This document shows, piece by piece, positions 35,775 through 45,972 of a DNA stretch of 64,000 nt. The translations under genes were made by a program, and so were the position numbers. The notes below the pieces were generated by a model, which was not told the DNA's origin, ran no database searches, and was given only the letters and a program-made list of their open reading frames with translations. Numbering within the stretch: the stretch's first letter is position 1; each line of letters opens with the position of its first letter. Origin of the DNA: Parietichytrium sp. I65-24A. Lineage: Eukaryota; Sar; Bigyra; Thraustochytrida; Thraustochytriidae. The stretch is from positions 124,001 through 188,000 of the forward strand of contig BLSF01000025.1 in the NCBI GenBank assembly GCA_012862575.1. Direction: 5' to 3'.

Positions 35775-36677
35775 TCCTGCGACCTGAAAACCAAACACTT
35801 CTTTCTCCACTTTCTCCGTCTCTGCTCCTATCTTTTATCCTTCTTTCGCCACGAATCCACTGTATCTGTTATTTCCGTTTCTGTTCCGAGGACACCTCGC
35901 GTATGTCTCCGTACGCTCTCGCGGTCTGACGTATGCCTCCTGGGACTATCTATCGCCCCGTAAGACGGGGAGAAAGGGTTCCGCACTAGATGAGCCCGTG
36001 AAAGCACGGAAGACCCAAGACTATTGGCTTCGTAGTCGCTCCGTTATACTGGCGTCCTTGTTCAGCGATTATTCTTGGGAAGTGACATACTAATGGATCC
36101 AAGAGAATTGCTAGGTTAAGAACAACCATCCAATAATAGTGGCGCCACCTCTCACTGAAGTGGAGCTCAAATTTATGCAACCTCATAAGAGGTCCCCCCC
36201 TCACACTTTTCAGAGTGGTCGGGAGGGTGCCTTATTTTGCTATAGTTTCGTATAAATGAGTGATAATAATTGCACTGGATCTTGTATCGTCACATTCACA
36301 TCTCGATAGGAGTTTCATTCGCCCGTGTCGAAGGATCATCGTTCGAGCTGTAGGTCATCATTACTTTCACTCGAATGAATCCATGGTTTCCAACTCTTGT
36401 AGGCTCTTTTGATCGTCGATTGATTCTGTGAGTGAATCATCCAATCGCCGGCGTCAGAACTATCACCCCGGTCATTGTCGACATCGCACGGCATCTTGGC
36501 TCGCTTCGCATAGGATGAGCACACTAGCTATCCTCTCCACTTTCTCTTAATTCCACTGTCCTGTGCTTTGGTTTGTTCGCGTACTGTTACGGCTGTGAAA
36601 AATCGAAATATACGAGTTTTACTTTAGTGTCTTATTTTTGATGATAAGATTCGGTCGAGCTCTCTCGCCGAGTATGA
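35775..36677. other. Intergenic region, no gene recognised
   Basis: About 900 bp. It contains several short self-complementary stretches, for example around 35,955-35,970, which might belong to a structured RNA. No known RNA family signature was found, so none is called. Confidence 0.4.
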
Positions 36678-37835
36678 CTATGGAAAAAAGTATGTCTGCC
36701 CAGCTTTCTCTCCGCGCGGACGGTACTTGTAGATGAGAGACGAGTGCTCCTCTGCAGCAGAGGCGAAGCCCCTCTGGTTCCTGGTTGCTTGGTCAACGAA
36801 AAAGCTTGCAAACCAAGCGTTCGCAACGACAGCTTCATAACTATGGTCAACTGGGTCGTCATTCTCATTAAACTCGAACTGAGGTCGCTCTGGGTGAAAC
36901 TGCACTGCCCAGACAGGGTATCTTTTGCCTTCAACGACAGACGCGAACGGTTTTCCGGAGGTGTCAACGTTGGTTGCTAACACGTTGAAGAAGCTGCGCA
37001 GGTTGTCGTTTTCAATATATGCGTTGGGGTCAATGCCGTCGTGGTGATAATTGGTGGTGATATTCTTTTCTCCCAGCCAGGAAAGTATTGTCTCCGGGGC
37101 ATTGCCAAAGATCCGAGATTGTTGAGAAAGAGGAGTAAAGTCCAGGGGAAGCATCGAGGGGTCAGTGCCGCGAAAGACGTGATACTCTAAAACCTTTGGC
37201 CCGCCGATGAGCACTGACAGTGTCTGTATGCCCATGCAAGTGCCCCACAGGGGAAAGTACACGCCATTGTCATTCTGCTGTATGACGTAGTCCAGGATGT
37301 GGCGAGCAACCTGCATATATCTTAAGTGTAGGTTTTGCACGAGGACATCTCCTCCGCTAAACAGGAATCCATTTACAGAGCCCAAAAGACGATCGATTTC
37401 CTCCAGCGGCATGTCAAAGTGAATGGGGACCACTCTACCGCCCATACTTTCCACCCACTTGACATACAAGTTTGAGAAACAAGACGTCTTGGCGCTGCCG
37501 TCTCCACTGTCCTGCAGGGCGCGCCTCCTGGAGACACAGCTGCTGTCGTTTTCTACGGGAACAGTCAGCACACCAATAAGCGGTCTGTTGTTGACTCTTT
37601 CCGGGATCTTTGGCAAGGTAAGCGAATCAGAGAGCGGTACAAACCCTCTCGCTCTCTCTGCTGCGACGCCATGCCGCGACCGCATTAAGCCCGAGTAGCA
37701 CCCTTCCCCATACTTGAGCACTCCTGCAGCCAACACCACTGCGCCGGTGATGATCAGTGCAAGACGCACTAGTCCCCTGGCTCCGCTTCTCTCACGCGGA
37801 CTCTTTTCCGCCGACGGTATCTCCTCGTACTCCAT
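36678..37835 (-). CDS. GGH: Gamma-glutamyl hydrolase (folate polyglutamate hydrolase)
   Basis: This class I glutamine-amidotransferase-like peptidase trims the gamma-glutamyl tail of folates, usually in lysosome or vacuole. The protein is 385 residues from the ATG at 37,835; the frame extends upstream only to a GTG. A hydrophobic helix at about 22-42 (LALIITGAVVLAAGV) follows an acidic and basic N-terminus, so it is more likely a type II anchor than a cleaved signal. The family domain starts with RPLIGVLTVP. SGGDVLVQN and the nucleophile elbow WGTCMGIQ, with the catalytic Cys, follow. Then comes VQFHPERPQFEF, which supplies the catalytic His and the characteristic Pro/Glu. The C-terminal YEAVVANAWFASFFV helix also fits GGH. 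Human GGH has 318 residues; the extra length is the N-terminal tail and anchor. Confidence 0.93.
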   Translation of the reverse strand: MEYEEIPSAEKSPRERSGARGLVRLALIITGAVVLAAGVLKYGEGCYSGLMRSRHGVAAERARGFVPLSDSLTLPKIPERVNNRPLIGVLTVPVENDSSCVSRRRALQDSGDGSAKTSCFSNLYVKWVESMGGRVVPIHFDMPLEEIDRLLGSVNGFLFSGGDVLVQNLHLRYMQVARHILDYVIQQNDNGVYFPLWGTCMGIQTLSVLIGGPKVLEYHVFRGTDPSMLPLDFTPLSQQSRIFGNAPETILSWLGEKNITTNYHHDGIDPNAYIENDNLRSFFNVLATNVDTSGKPFASVVEGKRYPVWAVQFHPERPQFEFNENDDPVDHSYEAVVANAWFASFFVDQATRNQRGFASAAEEHSSLIYKYRPRGEKAGQTYFFP

Positions 37836-38766
37836 CTCAACCTTCGTCACACGCAGTCAGTACCCTTTGGCTGCAAGCTGTTAATATCCTCTCGCACTCG
37901 GCGACACCAATTAAGTCTCCGAAGTCTCCGAAGTCAATGAACTGAGCAATGAGCAAAATTGTATCTTCTTCTCGCACTGCGCTTTGCAACGCGAAGGTCA
38001 CCTTCACTCTTACCTTTTTACTTATCCTTCCTTACCTTTTCAATCAAACTCTTCTTCTGTTCACTGAACAGCACCCCACAATGCAGAGGGGTTACTTGCA
38101 GCTGCTCATTGTCGTTCGCTTCCGCTGACTGAAGTCAAATGAAGAAGGAAACAGGAATCAGAAAAAAAACTTTATACTAGGAAATAAAACTCTTAGGATC
38201 CAAGACTGAGCGAAGCCAATTGAACGGATTCGCGGAGAGCTCGGAAAGGAAATTTTGGACGAGGTTTTATGGGCACCACACTTTTCCCACCTTGGTTTCA
38301 GGTGATCCCCCGACTACCACACACATACACTCACGCACTCACTGACTCGCCCTTTCTTCCCCCTCACCCCCAGGAAAGAAAGATCATCCGGTTGACACCC
38401 CTATGCAGACCTGGCACATGATACACTTTGCAACAAAAGTCCCGTAGTCCCATATCAGTGAAAAGGACAGAAAGATCCTGCTCTGAAATGGGAGGAGCTG
38501 AGTCATCATAGGAGGAATGTACAAGAAAAAGAGGCCCGCGCCAGAGCTCACTCTCCTGCATGAGAGATGTGAATGCGGATATGGGGCTGTCACGGGGAGG
38601 AGATTGATCTCTTTTGTTACGAGGTCCTCGAACCCCGTGGCTCCCTCGCGAAATGCATACTAAGAGCTACAAGAGGATAGGTAAACCTGGCGGAAAGAGA
38701 TACGGAAGCAAAGAGGAAAGAAAACGAAGTCAAAGAGAGTCGCGGGTTTGGTGTCAGAGTCAAAAT
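37836..38766. other. Intergenic region, no gene recognised
   Basis: About 930 bp between the GGH start and the NAP stop codon. The part nearer 38,766 should be the NAP 3' untranslated region. Nothing else is supported. Confidence 0.45.
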
Positions 38767-39933
38767 TTACTGCTGCTTGCATTCTTGCTGCTGAGCAGGG
38801 GTCTTGCCCCCAGCAGACTGCGGAGCGCGGCGCTGGCGGCTGCCTTTTGGAGGCATGTCCTCGTCATCATCCTCGTCTTCATCCTCATCTTCGTCTTCAT
38901 CTTCGTCCTCTCCGAGGTAATAGTCTCCCATATCGTCTCCAGCGGCCTCTCCGGTGAACCAGCGGACAGCCTCAGGGACAACATCGCTAAACAATGTGTC
39001 TCCGATGGACATATCCATCCAAAGTTCCTCAATGTGCTCTTCGCGATCTTCGGCATCCGAAGGTAACTCGTTCAACTTGCGCGCCGGGGTTGGGTCGAAA
39101 AAGAACTCAAGAAAGCCTCTGTCAGCCATCTCGCCGTCCTCGTCTTCTTCGTCGTCCTCCCTCTCTTCGTTCAAATCGACGAGCCAGTCGATCTCGGATC
39201 CTGCGATGTGAGAGAGAACAGGCTCGGCCGACGAGTACACATTGGGGATGCGGTATTCCTTGAAGAGCATCTTCTGGGAAAAGTATTTGTTCTCGTTGAA
39301 GTGGAACTCAATGCGAAAGCCGTACGGGGTGACGCTATCGCTGTAGAATCTGTCACCTTCTTGCAAGATGGAAGCAGCGTACTGCTTGCCTGGAATGTCC
39401 TCGGGAAACTCGCCAAGGCTAACAGCCTTGATGTCCACAAGATGCGCGAAAACCTTTGCGTCCTTGTTCATATCGATAAACTTGACCGTCATGGGATTGT
39501 TCATGATCGCAGTGAACCAGAACATCGGCACGTTGGCCACAATCTGCGCTCTCTTCGCGAAGACCGAGTTGTTGAGAAGCTCAAGATGTTTGCGCTCAAT
39601 CTTCTCCCGCTCCGCGTAGTAGCCCTCCTGCGCCTCTTCAAACTCATCATGCAGTTGGCGCAAGTCATCCAACTGTGGAATGTCCTCCTCCTCATCATCA
39701 TCATCATCGCCTTCGCCCGCACCTTGAACAGCGGACAGCTTTTGCGCCACGCTGCTCACGAACTGCTCGTCGCCGTCACCATCCAGCGAAACAGCTGGGA
39801 TGTCCAGCTGCGAGCCCGACGCATCCGCGCTCTGGCTCGGAGTGTTGGTAGGAGCGCGGAGGCCTCCTGCCTCTCCTGGCGACTGCGCTCCTGGCGCCTT
39901 TGGCGGCGCTGCTGCCGACTGTTCGCTGCTCAT
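38767..39933 (-). CDS. Nucleosome assembly protein (NAP1/SET family histone chaperone)
   Basis: NAP proteins bind H2A-H2B and assist nucleosome assembly. The 388-residue protein begins with a disordered Ala/Pro/Ser-rich stretch of about 60 residues, then an acidic run at about 70-85. The NAP domain spans about 95-340. It includes the long dimerisation helix (FEEAQEGYYAEREKIERKH), a strand-rich earmuff with VANVPMFWFTAIMNN and the FRIEFHFNENKYF block, and the FFDP segment. A poly-acidic tail of Glu/Asp repeats at about 345-365 is followed by a short basic, Gln-rich end. The acidic tail is typical for NAP1. Closeness to NAP1 or to SET/TAF-I cannot be settled by eye. It is divergent from the FN3/WW/SAM gene. 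Confidence 0.93.
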   Translation of the reverse strand: MSSEQSAAAPPKAPGAQSPGEAGGLRAPTNTPSQSADASGSQLDIPAVSLDGDGDEQFVSSVAQKLSAVQGAGEGDDDDDEEEDIPQLDDLRQLHDEFEEAQEGYYAEREKIERKHLELLNNSVFAKRAQIVANVPMFWFTAIMNNPMTVKFIDMNKDAKVFAHLVDIKAVSLGEFPEDIPGKQYAASILQEGDRFYSDSVTPYGFRIEFHFNENKYFSQKMLFKEYRIPNVYSSAEPVLSHIAGSEIDWLVDLNEEREDDEEDEDGEMADRGFLEFFFDPTPARKLNELPSDAEDREEHIEELWMDMSIGDTLFSDVVPEAVRWFTGEAAGDDMGDYYLGEDEDEDEDEDEDEDDDEDMPPKGSRQRRAPQSAGGKTPAQQQECKQQ

Positions 39934-40514
39934 CTTTCCTCACAACCTTATTTATTGTCTTCCCAAAGGTTTGTTTGTTTGTTTGATCTGTCGCCTCGCT
40001 CGCTGTCTCTCCTTCTATGTCGGCGGCGGCTGTCGTCTCTCCCGGCAGTGTGTAACGGTGTAACGGCGTAACGGCGTAACGTCTATCGGCTGCGTGTGCG
40101 AGGGGTGCGCGAGGACTCCTCCCTGTAGGGACTGTAGTGGCGGAAGTGGGTGGCGCGCGAGTCCTATGTGGATGCCTAGCTAACCGTAGGTGGAATGGTC
40201 CGGAAATGCGACGACGAGAACCAAGAACCAGCGTCTAGGAACCGGCACGCGTGGTCCGCAGTTTCGGGTTCTTGACATTAATGATAGCGGTAGCGCCAGC
40301 GATCCGTTTACGAAATTCAAGAACAAAAGCCAAAAATAGAACTTGAAACAATCAACCTCAGCGCCTCAGATACACACATACACAAACACATACACATACA
40401 CACACAAACACATACACATACACATACACATACGTATGTATATATAGCGCACACTTAGGAAAAGAAACGGTCGCGTACATAGGGCCCTAGTGCCGTCCGC
40501 GGTGCATACGCGCG
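39934..40514. promoter_or_regulatory. Divergent NAP / scaffold-protein upstream region
   Basis: This 580 bp stretch separates two head-to-head start codons. It has a CACATA/CACAAA repeat followed by TATGTATATATA at 40,371-40,446, about 70 bp before the ATG at 40,515. The last part could act as a TATA element for the plus-strand gene. Confidence 0.4.
40371..40446. repeat. CACATA hexanucleotide-type repeat
   Basis: Imperfect CACATA / CACAAA units run into TATGTATATATA immediately upstream of the plus-strand scaffold gene. Confidence 0.9.
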
Positions 40515-42239
40515 ATGGACAGCGACGACGATGGGGCTGCGGCGAGCGTGGTGTCGTCGCGTGTGCTGCCCCTGCGTCCGGGCCCGTGCCGCGCGCAGGC
40601 CGGGGACGGTAAAGCTTCGCTGTGGTGGTCCGCGCAGGGGGTGCGCGGCGGGGACCCCTCGGCGGAAGAGGAACTGTTCGCGAAGACGGCGGCGTACGTG
40701 GTGTACAAGTACCGGCTGGACGGCGGGGAGTGGGTGGAGAAGGGCGCGCACGCGCGGCTGGAAGTGTCCGCGCCGACGACGGCGGTTACGGTGGAAGGGC
40801 TGTGTAACGGCAGAGAGTACCGTTTCGCGGTACGCGCACGCGCAAGTAACGGACTGGCCAGCGCAGAGAGCGAGATGTCCAACGCCGTGCGGCCGTTTCA
40901 GCCGCTGCCGGAGCCGTGGACGGAACACTTTGACGCAGCCAATGGCCGCGTATACTTCTACAACCCGGAGACGAAGAAGCGCATGTGGGCGCGCCCACAG
41001 ATCGCGGAACACCCCGTCAGCGATGCGAACAAGGAGCGGTTCCAGCCGCGAGAGATTGCCAAACTGCGCCTGCGCTTCTCGGAGGTAGCAAACCAGAACC
41101 AGGCAGACGATGGGACGGATGGGACGGATGGAAACGTCGCGGACGATGATGATGATGATGATGGTGGGGAGAAGATTGGCGCCGAGGAGCTCGTGGAGGT
41201 GATGAAGGAGCTGGACGAACGCGTGGCGCTGGGCAAGGCGCGCAAGATGATCCGCAAGGTGGCCGGGAGTGGGAGAGACAGGATCAACTTTGATGAGTTT
41301 CTAACCCTGATGCACAGATTTCGCAAGGGCGAGATGGACGGGCTGGGGGAGCAGCTGGGCAAGTTGGTGGACGGGTCGACGGCCAAGCAGACTGCGGACA
41401 AACTGCTGGGCAAGATCAGGCGCAAGATGGGTGAAGGGGCGCGCTTGGAGCGCATCCATGAGCTCAAAATGGCCGAGAAGGAGCGCATGGGCAACTGGGT
41501 GGAAAAATTCGACGAGGTCAAGCGACGCAGGTACTACTTTCACAGGCTTACGCACGAAAAGGTCTGGAAGCTTCCTGACGAGGTCCTCTGGTTTGTGCCT
41601 GAGCACCTCAAGAAGGAGTTTTCTGCACACGATCTCGACAACTTCCAAGACCAGTTTGCAAAATTTGATGAAGACCAGAGCGGCGAGATGGATGTGGACG
41701 AGCTCACGGAGGCAATTCGCGCGCTAGGCGACGATGATATTTCGCACAAAACCGTGCTGAGCCTAATTAAGGAAGTGGATGGTGACAAGAGTGGCCAAGT
41801 GAACTTTGCCGAGTTTGTGCAGCTCATGTTGCTTCGTCAGCAGCGCAAGCAAGGGACCCGTTTTGGTCTGGCTTTTGCGGGTAAAATGATCGGCGGCGGG
41901 ATGGACAAGGCCAAAATTCAACGCATCAGAGAGGAAGCTTTTGAGATGAAGCAGGAGAACAAGGAACTGCGCGCCCAAGTGCATACCTTGAAAGCAGAGG
42001 GCGACTTCTTGCGCAAGAAGAAGTGCGTATTTATCCCGGTTATTCCCATCAGAGAGTTTCTGGACAAGCACCAGCTGGGGCAATATGAGGCATCTTGCAA
42101 GTCTTACGGGATCCGGGACACCTCGGACCTTTTCCGTCTCCACGAGGAAGATCTCACCTCAGAGCTTGGCTTCAAGCTAGGGCACAAGAGGAAATTATGG
42201 GTTGCCTTGAAGCGTTTAGAAGAGAAAATGGAGGCGTGA
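40515..42239 (+). CDS. FN3-WW-EF-hand-WW-EF-hand-SAM scaffold protein
   Basis: The 574-residue intronless protein combines several interaction domains. In order: an FN3-like beta sandwich at about 20-130 with the typical VEGLCNGREYRFAVRARAS core; a WW domain at about 132-162 (PWTEHFDAANGRVYFYN and a final P); an acidic stretch and an EF-hand-like pair at about 220-270; a WW-like repeat at about 325-358 (WVEKFDEVKRRRYYF); two EF-hands at about 375-434, with full ligand sets in DEDQSGEMDVDE and DGDKSGQVNFAE; a short coiled coil at about 465-500; and a SAM domain at about 512-574. FN3, WW and SAM domains bind peptides or other domains, and the EF-hands suggest calcium control. I do not know an orthologue with this order. 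Cytosolic, since no signal or membrane helix is present. Confidence 0.88.
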   Translation: MDSDDDGAAASVVSSRVLPLRPGPCRAQAGDGKASLWWSAQGVRGGDPSAEEELFAKTAAYVVYKYRLDGGEWVEKGAHARLEVSAPTTAVTVEGLCNGREYRFAVRARASNGLASAESEMSNAVRPFQPLPEPWTEHFDAANGRVYFYNPETKKRMWARPQIAEHPVSDANKERFQPREIAKLRLRFSEVANQNQADDGTDGTDGNVADDDDDDDGGEKIGAEELVEVMKELDERVALGKARKMIRKVAGSGRDRINFDEFLTLMHRFRKGEMDGLGEQLGKLVDGSTAKQTADKLLGKIRRKMGEGARLERIHELKMAEKERMGNWVEKFDEVKRRRYYFHRLTHEKVWKLPDEVLWFVPEHLKKEFSAHDLDNFQDQFAKFDEDQSGEMDVDELTEAIRALGDDDISHKTVLSLIKEVDGDKSGQVNFAEFVQLMLLRQQRKQGTRFGLAFAGKMIGGGMDKAKIQRIREEAFEMKQENKELRAQVHTLKAEGDFLRKKKCVFIPVIPIREFLDKHQLGQYEASCKSYGIRDTSDLFRLHEEDLTSELGFKLGHKRKLWVALKRLEEKMEA

Positions 42240-42562
42240 GTATCAGATTTCAAGGTCATCCCCGACCCCTCATCACCCATCATGAATCGTACGTATGTGG
42301 GGAGTGTTGTGGTGAATAGGCTTACGATATTTTTGGTGGACGGATAGAGAGGAGAGACGGAAATGAAAGAATGTACATATATTTCATATAGCGAGGAATT
42401 GCATACGTTCGGGGGGCAATTGCAAGGGAAACGAAAGTCTTTCTTTCTAATTAGCCATTTTTCTTCATACCAGATGTTCAAATCTTTCTTTTTCTGCTTT
42501 TTTTTAATTTTTATTTTTTTCGATGCACCAGCTGAGCGGCAAATGCAGTCGGCTGGGAGGTG
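42240..42562. other. Convergent 3' spacer between scaffold gene and MCM10
   Basis: About 320 bp, T-rich, presumably holding both 3' untranslated regions. Confidence 0.5.
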
Positions 42563-45100
42563 TTACATGAAAGAGCGTCTATTAAAGGTTGTGCATGGGT
42601 CATCCACCGGGCCGTTCGGCCCCACAATGTTGAGTTTGCTCTCCTTTGGAACATTCATGGTTCTGTTGCTGTAGGCGCTACATGGTTCCCATCGTACCCC
42701 GCGGCAGCTTGGGCAAAGCGTCGTGCACTTTGACTTGCCCAATGTGGTCGTCTTCTCTGTACAGCCCTCCCCTTTGCACTTGAAAAAGTACTTTTTCACC
42801 TTCATTTTGGAAATATCGTGATCTGCCTGCTGGCACTTCAGTAGAGGCTGCTCTGTGCGAATTTCACAATCACAGCACTGATATGCTGTGATCTTGATCG
42901 AGGTGACTTGAGCCAGTTTTTCCGCAGTGCTTTCAGCGTCTGCGAGGACTTCAAGCCTGGTGTGCACGGCGTTATCGGTGTTTAAGTTGGCAGCTTCGCC
43001 GTAGGCAGAATTGGAATTTTTGAGCTTTTCTAGCAATTTCTTTACTGAGTCCGCCTGTGACTCCTTGCTTGCGTTCAAGTCGATTAAAGAGCCAGCTTGT
43101 TTGGGCTGCTCCTTTCCGAGACGGATGTTCTCCAGAGTACCAGGCTTCATGTAAGACCGCGAAGCAATATCGTGCTTGAGGCCGGCGCCAGCGCTGATGC
43201 CGCGCTTCGCAAGCAGCTGCTTTCTTTTGGCAGCCTTCTGCTTTTCTTCTTCTCGCAGCTTGAGCCTTTGCGCAACCAAAAGCTTTTTGGCTTCTTGTTC
43301 CTTCTGCAATCGTTTGTCTTCCTGCTGCTGCTTATGGTACTTCTCATGTGCGCGCTGAGTAAGAATGTCGTTTGAACGCTTTGTCCGCATCATGACTTCC
43401 GTGTCAAAACTCATTTTCGCTCCATCATTGGAGTTTTGCAAAAGCCGCTTGAGCTTCTCTGCATTTCCTTGAACTGCTTGACTCACCAACGTGTTCTCCG
43501 TTCTAAGCCGGTTGCTCTTCTGAGCTGCTGCGGCTGCTATGCTTCCAGATACCGACGACTGCGGGGCCGAGAGATTGAACTTCAAAGTGGCTTCCTTTTG
43601 TTTTCTCTCAGCTATCTTTCGCGCCAGAGGATCAGCCTCCTTTTCCATGAGTCTCTTCAGCTGGATTTCCTCCGCTCGCCGCTTCTCATCCAGGTTGAAC
43701 CCTGTACAAGCTGCGTACATACGCTGGATGCCTCGGCTCATCGAGCGAGTTGCGCCAAGCAGACCTTGGGCCTGAACCTGGTTGTCGATCAGCTTGACGT
43801 ACCGATCACTTTTGGAAGACGACTTGCTTTTGTCGCTAGATTTTGATTTGCCGCTAGTCTTTGGATGCATCGAGCTCGACTTGGTGGTGATCATGGTGCC
43901 GTCCTCCGAAATGATTGCAGTCTCCACACGCCCCTCCAGAGCATCAGCGAGCTCCTGCTGTGCCATTTGCGCCTGTGCAGCCTTGAGGCACTCGGAAGCA
44001 GAGGACCCTCCCAAAATATTGCTGCTTTTTGATTTGGACGCGATTCGCGGCGCCGTAGTCCTTCCGACACTTTTATTCTCAGATACCTTGTGCAGTTTTT
44101 CGAAAGGATTAATGCTGAATGAGCCACTGGAGAGATGCACTCGCTTTCCCAGAGTTGATCCAATATTTGGCGTACTTGTTACAGTGCTATTTAGACCCAT
44201 GCGCTTGTTGCGAGTGTATTGGAACATCTCTTCAAAGTGTGCGCTGCAGTACGGCGATTTAGACAAGTTGACGTAGAGTTTACAGTTCTTGTCGCCGTCT
44301 TTGCCCTTGCACAGTCCATAGTCTGCAGCTTTGCCAACGCACAGGAAATTCGCCTCGAGTCGCGCGACCAGAGAGAACGACTCGGACGTGGCCTTTTTGG
44401 AAGCCATAACACTAAGGTCGGCAAGTAGCACCACATCGCCGACTCGAAATTTGTTCACAGCTTTAAGCGCAACTCCGGTGAGGAATACCGAAACGCTGGT
44501 CCCGTTTGGTTCTTTCAAATCAGCAAACGTCCACACGTTGTAACCACTTTTGAAGTTTGTCTTCTTATTCGGAGCAGTTTTCTTCACCAACACGCCGACG
44601 GTGCCCCAGCGCTTTTTGTCTTTCCCAGAGAACTCCTTCAGCTTGGCGCTGGTCAGGTCGCCCAATTTTAGCATGCAGACATTCTCCGTTAACACCTGAA
44701 ACTTCTCCTGTGCAACTTCGCGATCCTTTAGCCGAATTCCGAACACGCGCTCCACCTCGGGGCCACTCGCACCATTTTGCCGAACGGACTTCCGATTCTC
44801 CGTGGGGGCACTCTCCGCATCTTGCTCTTGCACGCCTTCTTCTGCTTCTGCGGCCAGCGACTCCAACAGTAGCACTCCATCGTCCTCATCTTCCTCCGGG
44901 TCTTGGGCATCTCCAGCTCCACCACTCTCTCCATCGCGGTTTGCACTTTGCATTTCGACATCGGCCCCTCCGCTCTCGTCCTGATGGCTGCCGGCGCTCG
45001 TCTCCTGGTCCTGATCCTTCTCCTTCTCCTGCTCATCGTCCGAAAGTGCGAAGAGCTCCGCGTCCGAGTCGTCCGTCTCCGCGTCGCCCATCTCGCCCAT
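42563..45100 (-). CDS. MCM10: MCM10 DNA replication initiation factor
   Basis: MCM10 activates the CMG helicase and recruits DNA polymerase alpha. The frame is open from a GTG at 45,214; I use the first ATG at 45,100, giving 845 residues. The first 130 residues are acidic. The OB-fold and zinc-finger core lies at about 125-300. It begins at the FGIRLKDREV segment, continues with RWGTVGVLV and NVWTFADLKE, and ends with the CCCH finger, where C-x-C spacing closes on SPYCSAHFEE. A long Lys-rich central part has coiled-coil character (about 560-620). The C-terminal region has two more cysteine clusters, YQCCDCEI and KGEGC with CPSCRG, as in animal MCM10. The presence of the C-terminal zinc region is notable because fungi lack it. 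No intron is needed. The antisense frame of 231 residues on the plus strand is a composition artefact. Confidence 0.92.
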   Translation of the reverse strand: MGEMGDAETDDSDAELFALSDDEQEKEKDQDQETSAGSHQDESGGADVEMQSANRDGESGGAGDAQDPEEDEDDGVLLLESLAAEAEEGVQEQDAESAPTENRKSVRQNGASGPEVERVFGIRLKDREVAQEKFQVLTENVCMLKLGDLTSAKLKEFSGKDKKRWGTVGVLVKKTAPNKKTNFKSGYNVWTFADLKEPNGTSVSVFLTGVALKAVNKFRVGDVVLLADLSVMASKKATSESFSLVARLEANFLCVGKAADYGLCKGKDGDKNCKLYVNLSKSPYCSAHFEEMFQYTRNKRMGLNSTVTSTPNIGSTLGKRVHLSSGSFSINPFEKLHKVSENKSVGRTTAPRIASKSKSSNILGGSSASECLKAAQAQMAQQELADALEGRVETAIISEDGTMITTKSSSMHPKTSGKSKSSDKSKSSSKSDRYVKLIDNQVQAQGLLGATRSMSRGIQRMYAACTGFNLDEKRRAEEIQLKRLMEKEADPLARKIAERKQKEATLKFNLSAPQSSVSGSIAAAAAQKSNRLRTENTLVSQAVQGNAEKLKRLLQNSNDGAKMSFDTEVMMRTKRSNDILTQRAHEKYHKQQQEDKRLQKEQEAKKLLVAQRLKLREEEKQKAAKRKQLLAKRGISAGAGLKHDIASRSYMKPGTLENIRLGKEQPKQAGSLIDLNASKESQADSVKKLLEKLKNSNSAYGEAANLNTDNAVHTRLEVLADAESTAEKLAQVTSIKITAYQCCDCEIRTEQPLLKCQQADHDISKMKVKKYFFKCKGEGCTEKTTTLGKSKCTTLCPSCRGVRWEPCSAYSNRTMNVPKESKLNIVGPNGPVDDPCTTFNRRSFM

Positions 45101-45972
45101 CTCGCCCGCTCCGGAAACTCCCAAACGCTCCGATGCCGCAATGCAATCCCCACCGCGGCTCTCCAAGTTGTCCAAGTTGCCCAACGCGCACAAAACCACA
45201 ACCACACCAACCACACCAACTACACGACGCGGGCACTTGCCCTCGTAGCTGACTGTCCTCTGCCCTGTCCTCGCTACTGTCCTCGCTGCACGGTATGAGA
45301 GTAGTTCCGCAGGAATTGTTCAATGAAAAGGTTCGAAATTTGAAAATTTCAATTTGATGTTCATGTTCTGAATTCTGAAAATGTGAAAGAATGAAAAAAG
45401 TTTGAAAAAAATTTCCCCTGCACTGCCCAAAAAGCCCTAAAGCTCCCCAAGCCTCCAATTAGAGGGTCACCTATGCTCGGGCTTAGGGGGGCTGCACCTT
45501 ACGACGGGAGCATAACTATCTCTTTAGCCGGGGGCTAACTATCTATCAAAGGGTAAATGCAAGTAATGCAGGTGTGGGAGAGAAATGGAGGATGGAGGAA
45601 ATACAGAACTTGAGAAGTCGCTCGGCTACGCAATCTCGATTGAGTTCGGATAAGTTGAACCCAGACTTTGTCACATGCGTAACTGTACATGCGCAAAGCT
45701 GAACCTGTGCTGACATAGAGATCCAGGCCGGTGAATGCGAGCCTTCGCCTATATTCGCAAACTGTCTTTAGAGCAGTGATTTTCGCTGTGGCGCAGTGGT
45801 TCGTGCCTTGAAACCTGTCGTGAGACAAATTTTGTCAGCCCTATGAGTGCTTGCTCTAATGCTTCAGATGCGTTACTGCAAGGCAGATTGACAAATTAAA
45901 AAAGCATCTTTGGAGGGTCTACCGAGAAAGTCGATAGTGGCATGGCATCACCGTGCCAAGCCTAAAACACAC
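45101..45972. other. Intergenic region, no gene recognised
   Basis: About 870 bp between the MCM10 start and the stop of the first surface protein. It includes GAATTCTG-type motif copies near 45,368. A tRNA-like A-box resemblance near 45,790 has no matching B-box or cloverleaf. No gene supported. Confidence 0.45.
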